Part shown: positions 1-11,105 of the stretch, in pieces
Numbering within the stretch: position 1 is the first letter of the stretch
Layout of the letters: each line of letters begins with the position of its first letter
DNA from: Megamerina dolium
Lineage: Eukaryota > Arthropoda > Insecta > Diptera > Megamerinidae
Direction of reading: 5' to 3'
NCBI GenBank assembly: GCA_963854835.1
Contig: OY978530.1
Location: 23,896,937 to 23,960,936, forward strand
Length of the DNA stretch: 64,000 nt
Program-made: the position numbers and the translations under genes
The notes under the pieces: model-generated
Databases searched by the model: none
Told to the model about the DNA's origin: nothing
What the model saw: only the letters and a program-made list of their open reading frames with translations

Positions 1-443
1 TGGCACATCTGCCTCGTCCACAACCTTCAATTCGGCCCCCTCCCATAGCTTTAAGGCAAGGATATTCTCCTTCGTCCAAACTACAGTCTCGTCGTCCAGA
101 CAGTTGACAGTAAGCCATCCGTGCTTGTAACTATAGCCAGCAAAATGAGGCCTCACCGGCCCTCCACGAGTTTCGTATATCCTGTCGAGAATACACTTTT
201 TTACCTTGAAAGTCTCTTCAGTGGTCCAAATCCCCTCTGGGAAGTTGCTTGGTGGAATCCCGATCCTTTTAGGGAGTACAGTCTCAGAAAGAGTAGGCTT
301 TGAGTGAATAGCCTCCGAAGAGACACTCCGTTCAGCCTGTCCTACAGAGGCCATCGCCACCTCCTTACTGCGACCTTGGTCGCCCCCGTGTGATGTCTCC
401 ACCTCCTTCACTCCGCCGCAAACCGGAAGAACGAATGCGGGCA
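1..443 (-). pseudogene. LOA-type retrotransposon ORF1 fragment, runs off the left edge
   Basis: Reading the minus strand, one frame stays open from about 443 to base 1 and continues outside the window. The first ATG in it is at 352-354. The predicted protein has a low-complexity charged N-terminal part and then a segment with GYSYKHGWL, VNCLDDETVVW and LKLWEGAELKVVDE. This resembles the conserved domain in ORF1 of LOA-type non-LTR retrotransposons (DUF4780-like), which is thought to act as the RNA-binding Gag-like protein. The family call comes from memory of such proteins and not from a search. The 5' part (444-604) has no coding signal that I can support. It could also be a host gene derived from such an ORF. 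Confidence 0.45.
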
Positions 444-604
444 CAGTCGACTGTTTGTAATGAATGGCTGCTCACACTGCAAATTTTGATGAGTCGTCGG
501 ACAAAGTAAGGGGTTTTCCCTGACGGAAATATATTAATATCGATGTATTTGTTAGTTCACTGAATGTCGCTTTTTAACAGATTTAAATAAATTTTGTTTT
601 TGGA

Positions 605-720
605 TAGGGATGCCAGATGCGCTGATTTTCTTTTCGCCGCTTCTGTTTGTGCTGATTTTTTCGAATTCCGAAATCAGCACAAAAATCTACTGATTTTTTG
701 AGTGATGTGCTGATTTATTC
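605..720. repeat. hAT left terminal and subterminal repeats
   Basis: After the terminal inverted repeat, the motif GYGCTGATTT or a close variant occurs at 619-628, 649-658, 687-695 (variant CTACTGATTT) and 707-716, with an inverted copy AAATCAGCAC at 671-680. Clustered short subterminal repeats are the usual transposase binding sites of hAT elements; binding here is inferred. Confidence 0.75.
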
Positions 721-1151
721 AAATTTCACCAAAGTCCACAAATTCGAATGTATGTATGTGTAATTGCAGCCTAATGATATTTTAAGCAATTTTTAAAAAG
801 CGTCACCCTGTAAGCGTTTCTTTTCCTAACATTTCGTAAAATAGCAACATCAAATACAAGAATACTTCCAACTCTGCTGTCAAATCGAAAACTCAACTTT
901 GGGCATGGATTTTTTCAAGTTTGTTGCGCTGACGACTGATTTTTGTGGATTTTTTTGCTTACTTATAGTAAGTGACACGAAATATATCTAAAAAAATATC
1001 CAAGACAGTACAAAAGTTACGGAAACATACATAGTTTGCCAGAGAGACATTAAATTTGCTGAGGAGCTGGACAATTGTGTAATGTTAGTTTTATAAAGTT
1101 GAAATATTTCTGAAAAGTATAGAAAATGTATTTTATATTTTTAGTTTAAAT

Positions 1152-2982
1152 ATGCAAAAAGAGCCGAGCTCGTCCTCTAACAGCGACACTGATCGAACTC
1201 GCGCTCCTGAAGGAAAAAAATTCAGTAGCCTAAAAAGAAAACGATACAACAAGTTCCGCGATGTGTGGAGTTCCCAATTCAATTGGATACGAATGACTGG
1301 CGACGTAAGCATGGCGAAATGCATCGTATGTGCCGTATCCTTTTCTGTTGTCAATGGGGGAGTAACAGACGTAAAGAAGCACATGAAAAGTGATAGGCAT
1401 CGCAAAAGCTCCTCCTCATATTCGCAACAAAAATCTATGTCTACATTTATCACACACCTGGAAAAACTTTCAAACCAGAACAGTGGTTTAGCGGAAGCTG
1501 CCTTTGTTTACCATACGGTTATGCACAGCCACAGCTACCTGTCGGCGGATTGTACAAGTAAAATCGTTAAGTTATTATATCCCGACTCAACAACAGCTTT
1601 AAATTTTACTTGTGGTAGAACAAAGTGCAGTAAAATAACAACAAACGTATTGGCAAAATATTCAGTTAAAACCATACGAAAAGACTTGCAAAACGGTCAC
1701 CCATTTTCCGTTTCTACAGATGCGTCCAATAAGGGCAACATCAAAACGTTCCCAGTTATTCTAAAATACTTCAACAAAAACACTGCAATAAATATAAAGT
1801 TATTAAGTTTTTACGATTCAGATTCTGAGCTGTCAAAGGATATAGCAGATTCTTTGAAATCGAAACTTATTGACCAACAATTGTTTTTACACAATGTATT
1901 AAGTTTCTGCGCAGATAATGCAAATTTCGGCAAGCAAAAAAAGCGTTTTTGTGGCTTTGAAAAAAGATAATCCTGAACTAATAGGAATCGGCTGTTTATG
2001 TCATATGATAAACAACTCTTTTAAGAATTTTTTGAAATTACTTAAATTTGATTTTGAAAACATAATAATTAAAATATTTAATGAATTCAGCTCGTCTACT
2101 AAAAAGACTGCTCGGCTTAAGGAAATTTTTGAGTTTTACAACATAGAATGGAGTGATATGCTACGACATGTCCCTACCCGTTGGCTGACTTTGGCACCAG
2201 CCATCGAAAGGCTGCATAAAAATTTCGAAGCCATTAAATGCTATTTTTCTGCACAAGACTCTTGCTCGAAAGTTTTAAGTTCATTTTTTGAACATAGCAC
2301 AGCTGAGGCCTACTTAGGCTTGTTACATAATATTGGAACAACGTTGACATGTACAATAAAAAAATTGGAATCTAATACCAATTTGGTTATTGTCGATTTA
2401 TTCCAAATAATGAAAAATTTGCATAATAAACTTTGCCAGCAAAAAGAACAAGGCTATTTTGGATCCATTGCGGAGAATATTTGCAAACAAAGTGATGACT
2501 CAGAAAAAGTGAACTTATTTAAAAAACGAGCAGTTGCTTTTATAACTTCAATAATCAAATATATTGAAGATCATTTTGAATTCGAAAATAACAAATTTGA
2601 GAAACTAAATGTATTTAACTTGAGTTCAGATATTAAGATTAACGATTTTGCCGATATATCCGAAAGATTTTCAATCAAAAACATTGATTCAGATTCTCTT
2701 TTTGACGAATTTATTGCTTTAAAAAAATTTATAGACAACATGGATAAAAGTAAATCAGTTGAAGAAAAATGGATGGCATTCTTGAAGAGTGGAACATTTC
2801 CAAACTTAGAAACCATTTGCAATTTTATTTTCTCAATTCCACATTCCAACGCAGCCACAGAGAGGATTTTCAGTTTGATGTTCAATTTTTGGAGGAAAGA
2901 TCGAAACAGGCTTGCACTTAAAAATTTGGAAAGTGAACTTATAATAAAGAACAATTTTAAATTAAGTTCATTGGTTAATTAA
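1152..2982 (+). pseudogene. hAT transposase with BED zinc finger, one frameshift
   Basis: Two overlapping frames encode one transposase. The first (1152-1970) has a serine-rich start and a BED-type zinc finger, C57-x2-C60 then H77-x5-H83, followed by the region with VSTDAS and CADN, which match the positions of the first two catalytic aspartates in hAT enzymes. The second frame (1918-2982) carries the CHMINNS segment, the alpha-helical insertion region, and the C-terminal hAT dimerisation block with PHSNAATERIFS. The switch between frames falls at a run of seven A at 1936-1942, so a single base indel in a homopolymer explains the break. Otherwise the reading frames are open for about 600 codons, a normal length for the family. 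It would cut and paste the surrounding element in the nucleus. Confidence 0.88.
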
Positions 2983-3240
2983 ATTAATTAAATTGATCTC
3001 AGCAGTAATATTTTTTATTTTTTATTTAATTAAAACACTAATAAGTGCAATGCTAAATAGCAATAAATACACCTACATAAATGGATTTCTATAAATGTAC
3101 CTTTGAAGTAAATATGTATAGCTTTTAAGTTATATGTATACATACATATGTACTTACCAATATGTACCCGAGTTTTTGTTTTTTGTTAAATTAATGGATT
3201 GTTATACTGATAATAAACGCGTGAAACGCTTAAAAAAAAT

Positions 3241-3327
3241 GTGCTGATTTTTATTGCTATGTACTGATTTTTTTGTTGCTTTTTTTCAAATGTGCTGATT
3301 TCACTACTCAAGTATCTGGCAACTCTA
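3241..3327. repeat. hAT right subterminal repeats and terminal inverted repeat
   Basis: Copies of GTGCTGATTT (3241-3250, 3292-3301) and GTACTGATTT (3261-3270) mirror the left end of the element, and the right terminal inverted repeat ends at 3327 against the TTTTTGGA duplication. Confidence 0.75.
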
Positions 3328-3362
3328 TTTTTGGATGACAAATTACTTATAAAAGTCGCAAG

Positions 3363-3815
3363 CTAATTTACAATATCCAAAAACCGTTGTAATTCAGGTA
3401 CAGACTGAGGATGTGGAATTTTAAAAATTGCCTTTTCACGAACTGTATTGAGTACTTTTGACAAAATGTTATTGTGCTCTTCAAGAGTTGCAGCGAGTAT
3501 TAAAAATTCGTCCATGTCAATAATGAGCGCATTTATGTCTTTTACCAAAAGGTAAAAGTAAAAATCCATAACAACCAAAAGGAGTGTGAAAAGTACATAG
3601 CTTGTATGAAGTACCACTTAACGGCATCGTCCAAAAGCCTGAGTGCATGTTCAGTGCAGAAAATAACTTTTTATTTTGATTTCCATTAATCTATATTTAT
3701 AAATAAGGAAGTAATGCGGCTGGTCTAATCGCAAATGTATACTTCTCTTTGGTTTCGAAACAAGCACAATTAAACTTACCCAATCTGTCGGCTCAATAAT
3801 AGGTTTGTTACGGTA
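3363..3815 (-). pseudogene. Gypsy (Ty3-type) reverse transcriptase remnant
   Basis: The minus-strand frame 3617-3363 contains MDEFLILAAT, EEHNNILSKVLN and HPQSVPELQRFLDIVN. These correspond to the region from the catalytic box to the start of the connection domain in Ty3/gypsy RTs, where the usual box is Y-x-D-D; the first D is followed by E here. Further upstream on the same strand (about 3815-3690) another frame gives EPTDWVS and IVLVSKP, the fingers motif found before the palm. The middle of the palm is missing or scrambled, so this is a short, deleted and dead fragment. No LTR was recognised beside it. Confidence 0.7.
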
Positions 3816-5255
3816 ATCTTTCACAACTGAATGTCAAAATAATATGACTAGACTGAGAACACACTTTGATTTGTAATACCTTTAAAGGTTGTATAGACAT
3901 TATGTGAGTTTCCGTTCGTGTGTTAGCTTGACAGATTACACTAAAATTTTTTATTTAACTTCCATATTCCATTCGTTATATTGATTCACATTGTGTTTTT
4001 CGTTGTGACGACTGCCGTTGATATCGCTGGGGCTGACGCTGCTGCTTTTACAGAAGCACATACTGCCAAGTGGTTTTCTCTATCGTACGATGTATTTGTG
4101 CACATATTTTGGAAGTTAAAGACATATTCATAAATTGGCGTGTCTACATGAACGGGGATTTAGTGTTGTTGCTCTGTGCCTCGTCTTTGCGCAAGGAACC
4201 AACCAACCAATTTCGTATTGTAGCTGCAATAAATTAGCGTTTTCTTCAGCGATCTTTGATGTTCCTACAGATTTTCCCGAAGTAAGGTTTCCTTCACTGA
4301 GTAGGTACTTTTTACAATTCCTCAGCGCTTCAGATTCAAATTTTGCAATTGAGTTTCGAACTAGCGGGATCGTAGAGCGGTGGAGACTAATTTCCAAAAA
4401 AATGAACGCAAGGTACTAATGCCATAAACGATGGTGGAACGGACGGATGGTTGAGGTGCCAAAAACAACATATTTGGACCTGTACGAAGGATATTTAAGA
4501 TGACTGGGTTGGGGAAGGAAAGACAAGGCCTAGTGGCCTATAAGTACTCTAAAGGGTGTAAACCACTAGCTGCTGCGATGCAGATGAACTATGTCATGAA
4601 GACAAAAACAAGGCTAATACTGGTCGATTGTGAAAACGAAGAAGTAGCTTAATGGCTCAGCGGAAAAATTCCCAGTGATCCCGTAACTGCGTTAAAGTAA
4701 ATATCTCCTTTCTTTTGTATATATCCTATAATAATTTCTTCTTTTCCGTTCCAAATTAAAACACACTTTAAAAAAATATTTTAATTATTTTGTTTGTGAC
4801 CTCCACAGCTGGTCACAATTTTTGTAGGAATTGGTTTTTTTAGAGCTTTAAAATTTCTTGTGAATACAAAAATATATATATTGATAAAATATATTCAATT
4901 GTGATGTGGTGAGTTCTGTTTGTGCCAGAATATGGCTATAGAAGTCAGTTAGAATTTACAGTATAGGATATACAGTTAAGGAACCTATAAATGGGAAGTC
5001 ACAATGTGCACGCGCAGCTGTTGCAATTCATCGCGTTGAATTGTAATTCGATATTCATGTACATTGACGAAATATAAAATTTCTAGATGTTGCGGTTGTG
5101 GCAACCTAATAAGTTTTAAGTTTCGATATTGAGAATACTTTAAGAGAGCGCATTCTAAACATTATATAAAAATATATTGAATTAATTAGAATTAAATAGG
5201 TTAGGTTAAGTTATTGTTGCTGCCCTACCTCTGAGAGGACAGCAACTTCCAATAC
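3816..5255. other. No gene recognised
   Basis: AT-rich DNA with short open frames on both strands, including overlapping frames at 4128-4419. None has a recognisable domain, and the overlap of two equally long antisense frames argues against either being real. Confidence 0.5.
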
Positions 5256-5372
5256 TGTTGTGCGTGTTAAATTTGGACAGCATTAGAAGGTACCTATTTA
5301 TATTAGCCGGTTCCGAACGAAAAATTGTCAATTATCCGCCGACTGGTGGGTACCGTTCGAAAGAAAAATCTT
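5256..5372 (+). repeat. Dispersed repeat, short copy (partner at 61018-61218)
   Basis: The stretch starting TTGTGCGTGTTAAATTTGGA and ending GTACCGTTCGAAAGAAAAAT matches 61018-61218 at both ends in the same orientation. This copy lacks roughly 80 bp of the middle present in the other. It has no coding potential and its family is unknown. Confidence 0.75.
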
Positions 5373-5754
5373 TTCGACATTAAATTTTGTTATGCTGTAG
5401 CCGGAGGTTATTTTATTTAATTCCAAGTATGAGAAAAAAGTGTCATAAAAACTAAAAAAAAAAACAACGTATGTCTACAGACATTGATGCAAAAAATCAA
5501 TCCTAAACTAATAAAATTTTGTGTAAGCATAACGGTTACAAATTTTATAAAACAAACGCCTATGAAATATTAGAAAAATGATTAGAGCTTGTAGGAAATA
5601 ACTGAATAGGTATATTACTAGTAATGTCGCTATCTGGAGTAGAGTAGAACGATGATATGGTAGACAGCCAATTTGTCCTGCAAGGTTTAGACAGATTTTA
5701 AAAAATTTACACAACATAGGATCGTAGGGAAATAATCGAGATGAATTTACATAT
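5373..5754. other. No gene recognised
   Basis: A 69-codon hydrophobic minus-strand frame at 5508-5717 has no recognisable motif and is probably chance in AT-rich sequence. Confidence 0.4.
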
Positions 5755-6430
5755 ACATTTATGAGGTGGCCGACATTGTTGTGTAGAGGTTATCCCTTAC
5801 CCGACTGTCGAGTGCGGCTTTATAATCAACAAATGTATGGTGTGTGTCGATCTGTTTTTTTTTATTCTTTTTCAAAATTTGGCGCAGTGTGAAAATCTGG
5901 ACTATGGTAGATTTATCAGATCTGAAGCTACACTGATAAGGTCCAATCAGGTTGCGGAGCATAGGCTTCAACCTTGCACACAGTACGCTCGATAGAACCT
6001 TGCATGAGATGCTAAGAAGACTTATTCTACGGTAGTTGGCGGAAATTGTGGGGTCTTCTTTTTTATGTACGGGACAGCGAACACTGAGCCTCCAATCATT
6101 GGGCATGCTTTCATCTGACCATATTCTGCATATGAGCTGGCGCATGCTTGTGAGCAGCTAATTGCGTCCGGTCTTAAACAACTCGGCAGGTAGGCCATTA
6201 GCACCTGCAGCAGTATTGTTTTTCAGCCTAAAAACAACAGAGTGTACAGAGTGTTCCCTTCATAAGCTATGTACACTCTGGACATCTGTAACCAGATTCC
6301 CATTGTTGTCACGACAGGAAGAGGATCAGAGATTTAAACCTCCACTCAGGGGCTTTATCTTCTAAAAAAATTTTCGAGTCTCATTCCTGTCTCCACATCT
6401 GTATATCTTTACACTCGCGTATTTCTTGCT
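5755..6430 (-). pseudogene. RTE-type non-LTR retrotransposon, RT fragment
   Basis: Minus-strand frames 6204-6022 and 6145-5759 encode the N-terminal half of an RT: SMPNDWRLSVRCPVHKKED, then ANYRRISLL, PYQCSFRSDKST and HTFVDYKAALDS (motif A, with the aspartate present). The fragment ends shortly after motif A, so the YADD box and the thumb are absent. The part at 6290-6430 matches the linker between endonuclease and RT of the copy at 7590-9215. Proteins of this type are often annotated as craniofacial development protein 2-like, which reflects RTE-clade endonuclease/RT. The frame shifts at least once. It is a truncated, dead copy. Confidence 0.75.
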
Positions 6431-6550
6431 ATCTCTTGCTATCGATAGTGGTAGATGATAAGTACGATGTTACTCTCTCTCCCTCTCATCTGCTTATCTC
6501 ATTATCCCTCATTTACCAACTCCGTTATTTGAATTTGTATATCGTTCAAA

Positions 6551-6582
6551 GACACTATGACACTATGACACTATGACACTAT
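6551..6582. repeat. Short tandem repeat (GACACTAT)x4
   Basis: Four perfect head-to-tail copies of the 8-mer GACACTAT. Confidence 0.95.
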
Positions 6583-7579
6583 ATATATTGTACGAAACAT
6601 TTGGCACCGCTGCAAGATGTCCATGGTTAGCGCCTTTCCTTTCCTTTCCTTTATATATTTATTCATTCCTTTTACAACACTTGAAAACGGTAAACGACAC
6701 TTGAAACTTTAAACCGTTAATTTTATATTTTTTTTGTAAAAAGAACAAAAAAACATTATTTACAATCAATAAAAACGAATAATCATGTAGAACAGTTAAA
6801 GTAAATGTTTTGAATAAGATTAATATTAAAAAATAGATGTTTAAGCTAAATTAATGGTTATGTAGGCATGGCATATTGAAAGTCCAATTATAAATTATGA
6901 AAATTATATCTAGGAAACGTAAAACTAAAGAGAATAGAGTGTATAAGCATTGAAACAAAACGCTTAAAAATATATCCATAAAGACAACATCAATCAAACA
7001 ATTAGTGGAAAATATAGAAAAAATAATAGCTACTATATATGTTATAAAAAAAAAAGTTCACACAACACACATGCAACATATTTTGCAGAAAAACAACAAA
7101 AACATATTCCGTCTGTATTTTGATAAGTGGAAATGTATAAGGAGACAATTGTCTTAACCTCCTCGATTCGATTTTATCGACAAATTATTTGGTCGATTAT
7201 CTTCAGTTATTGTGAAACTTTTTCGCACAGTGGAAAGATCAATCAAAACTATTGTGCAAATCCGAAATACATACAAACTTTAGGCTCACTTGCTCCTGTG
7301 AAGAATCTTTAAATATATTGTTATATTTGTGTTCTGGTAAACATAACCTACTAAAGAGAAGTTGTAAATTAATATAAATACAAAAATTAACAGTGCGGTT
7401 ACTAAAGAAAGGAAAATATAAAGTAGAATATAAGTTTACAAATTTTAGTTTTCTCTTTCATTATCTTTTCCTCTTAAATATAATTTCAAATATTAAAATA
7501 AATTTACATATTTTTATTGAAAGAAAAACAAGGAAATGGAAAAAAATACTTTAAAAATTTAAAACGTTTCTAACTCTAT
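6583..7579. other. No gene recognised
   Basis: Very AT-rich DNA. A short CCTTT tandem run lies near 6635-6653. A 61-codon frame at 7127-7312 carries no recognisable motif. Confidence 0.5.
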
Positions 7580-8929
7580 CTATAAAATTTGGATTGCTTG
7601 TATCCCATTTCCATCACGACAAGAAGAGGCTCCGGGATTTAAACTTCCACTCAGGCGCTTGATCTTTTCGAAGAATTTTCGAGTCTCATTCTTGTCGGTA
7701 CACATCTCTATCTCCTCACACTCACGTCTTTCCAACTCCCTCTTCTTGCGCCTGAAAAGACGTCCCTCTGCACTCCTTTTCTCTCTGTACCGCTTCTTAA
7801 CAGCTCGCGTTGCGCCTGCACGCAGGGTTTTTCTGTAGGCGGCGCCTTTCTCTGCGGTAGCGTCGCGACACTCCTGATCATACCACTCATTCCTCAGAGG
7901 CCGGTAGTAACCGATTACCTCCTCGGCAGCAGTAGTCATGGAGTGGGATATATGTGTCCACCGTGCGCATGTATCATCAAGTGGGGGAGTGTTCTGCATA
8001 AGCAGATCCGATAGTCGAGTGGCAAATGCATCTGCTGTCTCTGGTGATCGCAGCTTACTGACGTCGAGCTTTCTCTGTCTGGGACTTCTCTTGTTATTTC
8101 CGACACATAAGCGTGTGCGCACCTTAGCTGCAACAAGGTAGTGATCCGAGTCGATGTTGGCACCATGGATCGATTTCACGTCCATCACACTGGAAGCATG
8201 CATTTCGTCAATCACCACATGATCAATTTGGTTTCTTGTACGTTGATCTGGAGACAGCCATGTCGCTTTGTGGATGTCGAGATGCTGGAATCTGGTACCA
8301 CCAATTACCATGTTTCGTGCTGCGGCGAAGTCGATCAGCCTCATTCCGTTATCGGAGGTGTTCTGATGTAGGCTGAATTTTCCGACAGTTGGACCAAAGG
8401 TACCTTCCTTGCCCATCCTGGTATTAAAGTCGCCAAGCACGATTTTGATATCGTGGCGGGGGCAGCGGTCATAAGCTTCTTCAAAGCGCTGAAAGATGCT
8501 CTCCTTGGTCACATTGTCCTTCACATCCGTCGGAGCGTGGGCACATATAAGGCTGATGTTGAAGAATTTTGCCTTGATGCGGATTGTGGCCAGCCGCTCG
8601 TTCACAGGAGTGAAATGTGAGACAAGATGTCGTAGTCTCTTGCTGACCAAAAATCCACATCCTAATTCGTGCCTTTCAGCATGGCAACTGTAGCAGATAT
8701 CACAGGACGCTCTTTTGGAGCAGGCCTGTCCTGTCCATCGCATTTCCTGGAGAGCGGTGATGTCAGCTCTGTATTTTGGGAGGACATCAACCAGCTGGAT
8801 GGAGGCACCCTCCTCATAAAGGGACCGGACATTCCAGGTGCATATCCGTAAATCGTTGTCCTTTTTTGTTTGCGGGCGGTCATCAACAAAAGCGGTAGTC
8901 CTTATCCGAGGCATATTTGTTTTTTTCAT
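7580..8929 (-). CDS. RTE-type endonuclease (APE-like), open frame of 449 codons
   Basis: The frame is open throughout and encodes an exonuclease-endonuclease-phosphatase fold that nicks target DNA to prime reverse transcription. Visible motifs in order are WNVRSL (N33), LQEMRW (E62), ICAHAPTD, VLGDFN, NGMRLIDFA, a TWLSPDQRTRNQIDH block and DSDHYLVAAKV. All expected metal-binding and catalytic residues of the APE-like family are present. Domain end is followed by a basic, arginine-rich region that normally links to the RT; the RT is missing, because the frame stops at the truncated 3' edge. The start at 8929 is the first ATG before the conserved region. In an intact element this would be the N-terminal part of one long ORF. 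It may make a stable protein but cannot retrotranspose alone. Confidence 0.85.
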   Translation of the reverse strand: MKKTNMPRIRTTAFVDDRPQTKKDNDLRICTWNVRSLYEEGASIQLVDVLPKYRADITALQEMRWTGQACSKRASCDICYSCHAERHELGCGFLVSKRLRHLVSHFTPVNERLATIRIKAKFFNISLICAHAPTDVKDNVTKESIFQRFEEAYDRCPRHDIKIVLGDFNTRMGKEGTFGPTVGKFSLHQNTSDNGMRLIDFAAARNMVIGGTRFQHLDIHKATWLSPDQRTRNQIDHVVIDEMHASSVMDVKSIHGANIDSDHYLVAAKVRTRLCVGNNKRSPRQRKLDVSKLRSPETADAFATRLSDLLMQNTPPLDDTCARWTHISHSMTTAAEEVIGYYRPLRNEWYDQECRDATAEKGAAYRKTLRAGATRAVKKRYREKRSAEGRLFRRKKRELERRECEEIEMCTDKNETRKFFEKIKRLSGSLNPGASSCRDGNGIQAIQIL

Positions 8930-9215
8930 TGGGGGGGTTTTTTATGTGGCGGGTCCCAAACCCAACGCACAACCTCTAACCGAGGAGATTTTCGCCACTC
9001 ATTTCAGCCGCCTCCCAGCGGGTGCCAGGAAGACGTTGCCCGGTGGTCGCCACTTCGAGGGCCCCCATTAATAATAATGAAAGCGCCGTCACATAGTAAG
9101 CAGAGCAAGCTATATGACTACCCCTCATTAACAAATAAAGGTATCATCACATAGCGCTCAGATCAAACTACATGACAGCCAGTGAGTTGACTTGTGATGA
9201 GTTCAACAAGGATTG
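7590..9215 (-). mobile_element. RTE-type element, 3'-truncated copy (5' region plus endonuclease)
   Basis: Oriented on the minus strand, this copy holds the 5' untranslated part (about 9215-8930) and the endonuclease domain, and stops near 7590, before the RT. The 5' end matches the copies at 9440-9800 and 21830-21960. The start of the 5' UTR (9070-9215) is recognised by alignment with 9700-9800. Loss of the 3' half is unusual for a target-primed element, which normally loses its 5' end, so later deletion or rearrangement is likely. Confidence 0.75.
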
Positions 9216-9290
9216 CGCTCGCCCCACCCGGTTGAGGCAGTTAGACACGTTACCTTGCGAAAACACCACGGTTTAAATAGAATAGAAAGG

Positions 9291-9308
9291 AATCATCATC
9301 ATCATCAT
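9291..9308. repeat. Short ATC trinucleotide run
   Basis: About six ATC units stand next to the RTE 5' end. Confidence 0.85.
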
Positions 9309-9439
9309 TGTCGTCATCGACTTCGTTGGTTTTTCCGTCGTCATAGAAGCAAGCAACATCCAGGTAAGTAATAAGAACCAGGAAAATACGTAAGATTCAT
9401 TACACCTTACATATTCAGGTATACACATTTGGTTCTTTG

Positions 9440-9800
9440 TTCGTTCATCTGGAGACAGCTAATTAGCATTTTCTTTGCTGCGACGAAGTCGATCAGCCGC
9501 ATTTCATTATTGGAAGTGCTCAACAGAAGGGGTAGTCCTTATTCGAGGCACGGTTTGATTTTTCATTGGGGGAAGTTTTTATGCGGTGAGTCCCAAGCCT
9601 AACGCACAACCTCTAACCGAGGAGGTTTTTGCCATCCACTTTAGCCGCCTCCCAGCGAATGCCCGGGTGACGTTGCCCGGTGATCGCCACGTGGAGGATC
9701 CCCATTGAAAAATTAAGGAATCGCATAGCACGCAGAACAAATTACATGATTGCACCATCATTACATTACAAACTACATGACATCCAGTGAGTTGACTTGC
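9440..9800 (-). mobile_element. RTE-type element remnant, 5' UTR with internal deletion
   Basis: Sequence at 9530-9800 aligns to the 5' UTR and start of the endonuclease copy (8885-9215), and 9450-9520 aligns to part of the endonuclease (around 8250-8350). The intervening roughly 500 bp are missing, so this is a third, internally deleted copy lying in the same orientation directly upstream of the second one. Confidence 0.7.
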
Positions 9801-10555
9801 GATATATGTATATATACTGTAGTGATATAAGTTTGGTGTTACAGGCCATGTAGTGGTATACGATGTGGTATAGCAGGATCGGCATGTGGTGGTATACGCA
9901 TCGGTTTGGATGAAAACGTAAGTTTAGTCTTAGGATTAAGTGACGTGCTTCGCGGCATGATGTCGCACTTACATTTAATCATGATCAAATGCAATTACGC
10001 TCCATTCAGCATAGGTGTACTACCCCCTCAGCTTTAAGCGAAAAATTTGGGGATGAAATCGATATATTTTTTTCACATAACTTTTTTTTTATTTGTACAT
10101 TTGTGTTTTCTTAAATATATTTTGAATAAATTTTGCTTGTTTATAAATAATTAAGTTGGAATTGTTTAGAAAAAAAATGTTTTCTGATTTTATTATTATG
10201 TGCAGTTAATCAATTGAATTATTAATTCAATTGATTATTATGTAATTTCTTATTAATATGTAAAATATTGAATATTATAATAGATATATTTCCTTTTATT
10301 ATTCCAGTTCTGTTCCTATTATTTTCTAATCTTTGCTTTTATATTTCTTGCAGCATGTTGTTAATTTGTATTTGTATTTTATTGAGCTTTATATGTTATG
10401 TTGTGGTATATATGAAAAACAATGTGGGGCCTTATAGCCTAGACAGACGGCAGCCTAAATTTGCATTAGAGCCTTAATGCAATGCAAATCAAGACGAACT
10501 TAGTAGGTTAAGGAGGCATTCTAGGGTAAGAGAACCTGAGAAAGATGTGTTATAC
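9801..10555. other. No gene recognised
   Basis: AT-rich sequence. A 69-codon hydrophobic frame at 10268-10477 resembles nothing known to me. Confidence 0.4.
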
Positions 10556-10559
10556 GGGG

Positions 10560-10870
10560 ACTAAAAAAAGTTCGGTAAACTGTATGAATAACAACACCCA
10601 AATTTTTTTAAATTTGTTATTTTTAATATTCAGTATTTTTTATCTTTTTTCCAGAATCACAATTAATTTCAATATATTTTTTTAATCTGTAGATCCACTG
10701 ATCAAAGCAATCCTCAATATCACGTTTTTGTAGCTTGTTAAGTTCTACGTTAACCGCATTGATTACCCCTGCATTCCTACCAAAGACTTTTCTTATCAAA
10801 TTTTTCTTAATGTTTGGAAATAACTAGAAATCACAAGGCCCCAACTCCGGGGAATATGGCGACGGTTGAA
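10560..10870 (-). pseudogene. Mariner transposase C-terminal remnant
   Basis: Translating the minus strand from about 10845 gives LGPCDF followed after a stop by LFPNIKK, then KVFGRNAGVINAVN and a CFDQWIYRLKKYIE block. This is the order seen at the C-terminus of mariner transposases after the third catalytic aspartate. It contains stops and is dead. The N-terminal piece at 11770-12270 has the same orientation and may be the other end of the same element, with the 10870-11760 sequence inserted between them. Confidence 0.6.
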
Positions 10871-11025
10871 TTTCTTCTATGCCAGAATGCGCAGCGCAGT
10901 TCCTCTTTGTTTCTGTTACCCAACAAATTTCCGAAAACGTTTGGTAAGCAGTTGTTACGTCTAGCGATGCAAACACAAGCGATTCGCCTGGAATGCTCTA
11001 GACTTCGTAACTATGCCAAAAAGTA

Positions 11026-11105
11026 AACACAGGCACTTGAACCTGGATTACTTATGGCAACAAAAAAAAGGAGAATTCAAACACAGGCACTTGAACCTGG
11101 ATTGC
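11026..11105. repeat. Two direct copies of a 25-bp sequence
   Basis: AAACACAGGCACTTGAACCT with the following GGATT occurs twice, about 54 bp apart. Function unknown. Confidence 0.85.

Larger units (their letters stand above)
605..3327 (+). mobile_element. Complete hAT DNA transposon with 8-bp target site duplication
   Basis: The element is 2,723 bp. Its ends are imperfect inverted repeats: the left starts TAGGGATGCCAGATGC and the right, read inward on the other strand, starts TAGAGTTGCCAGATAC. Both sides are flanked by TTTTTGGA (597-604 and 3328-3335), a perfect 8-bp duplication, which is the hAT hallmark. The element carries one transposase gene split by a single apparent frameshift. Because ends, flanking duplication and gene layout are all preserved, it inserted relatively recently compared with its neighbours. 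The insertion target is unannotated AT-rich DNA. Confidence 0.93.
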
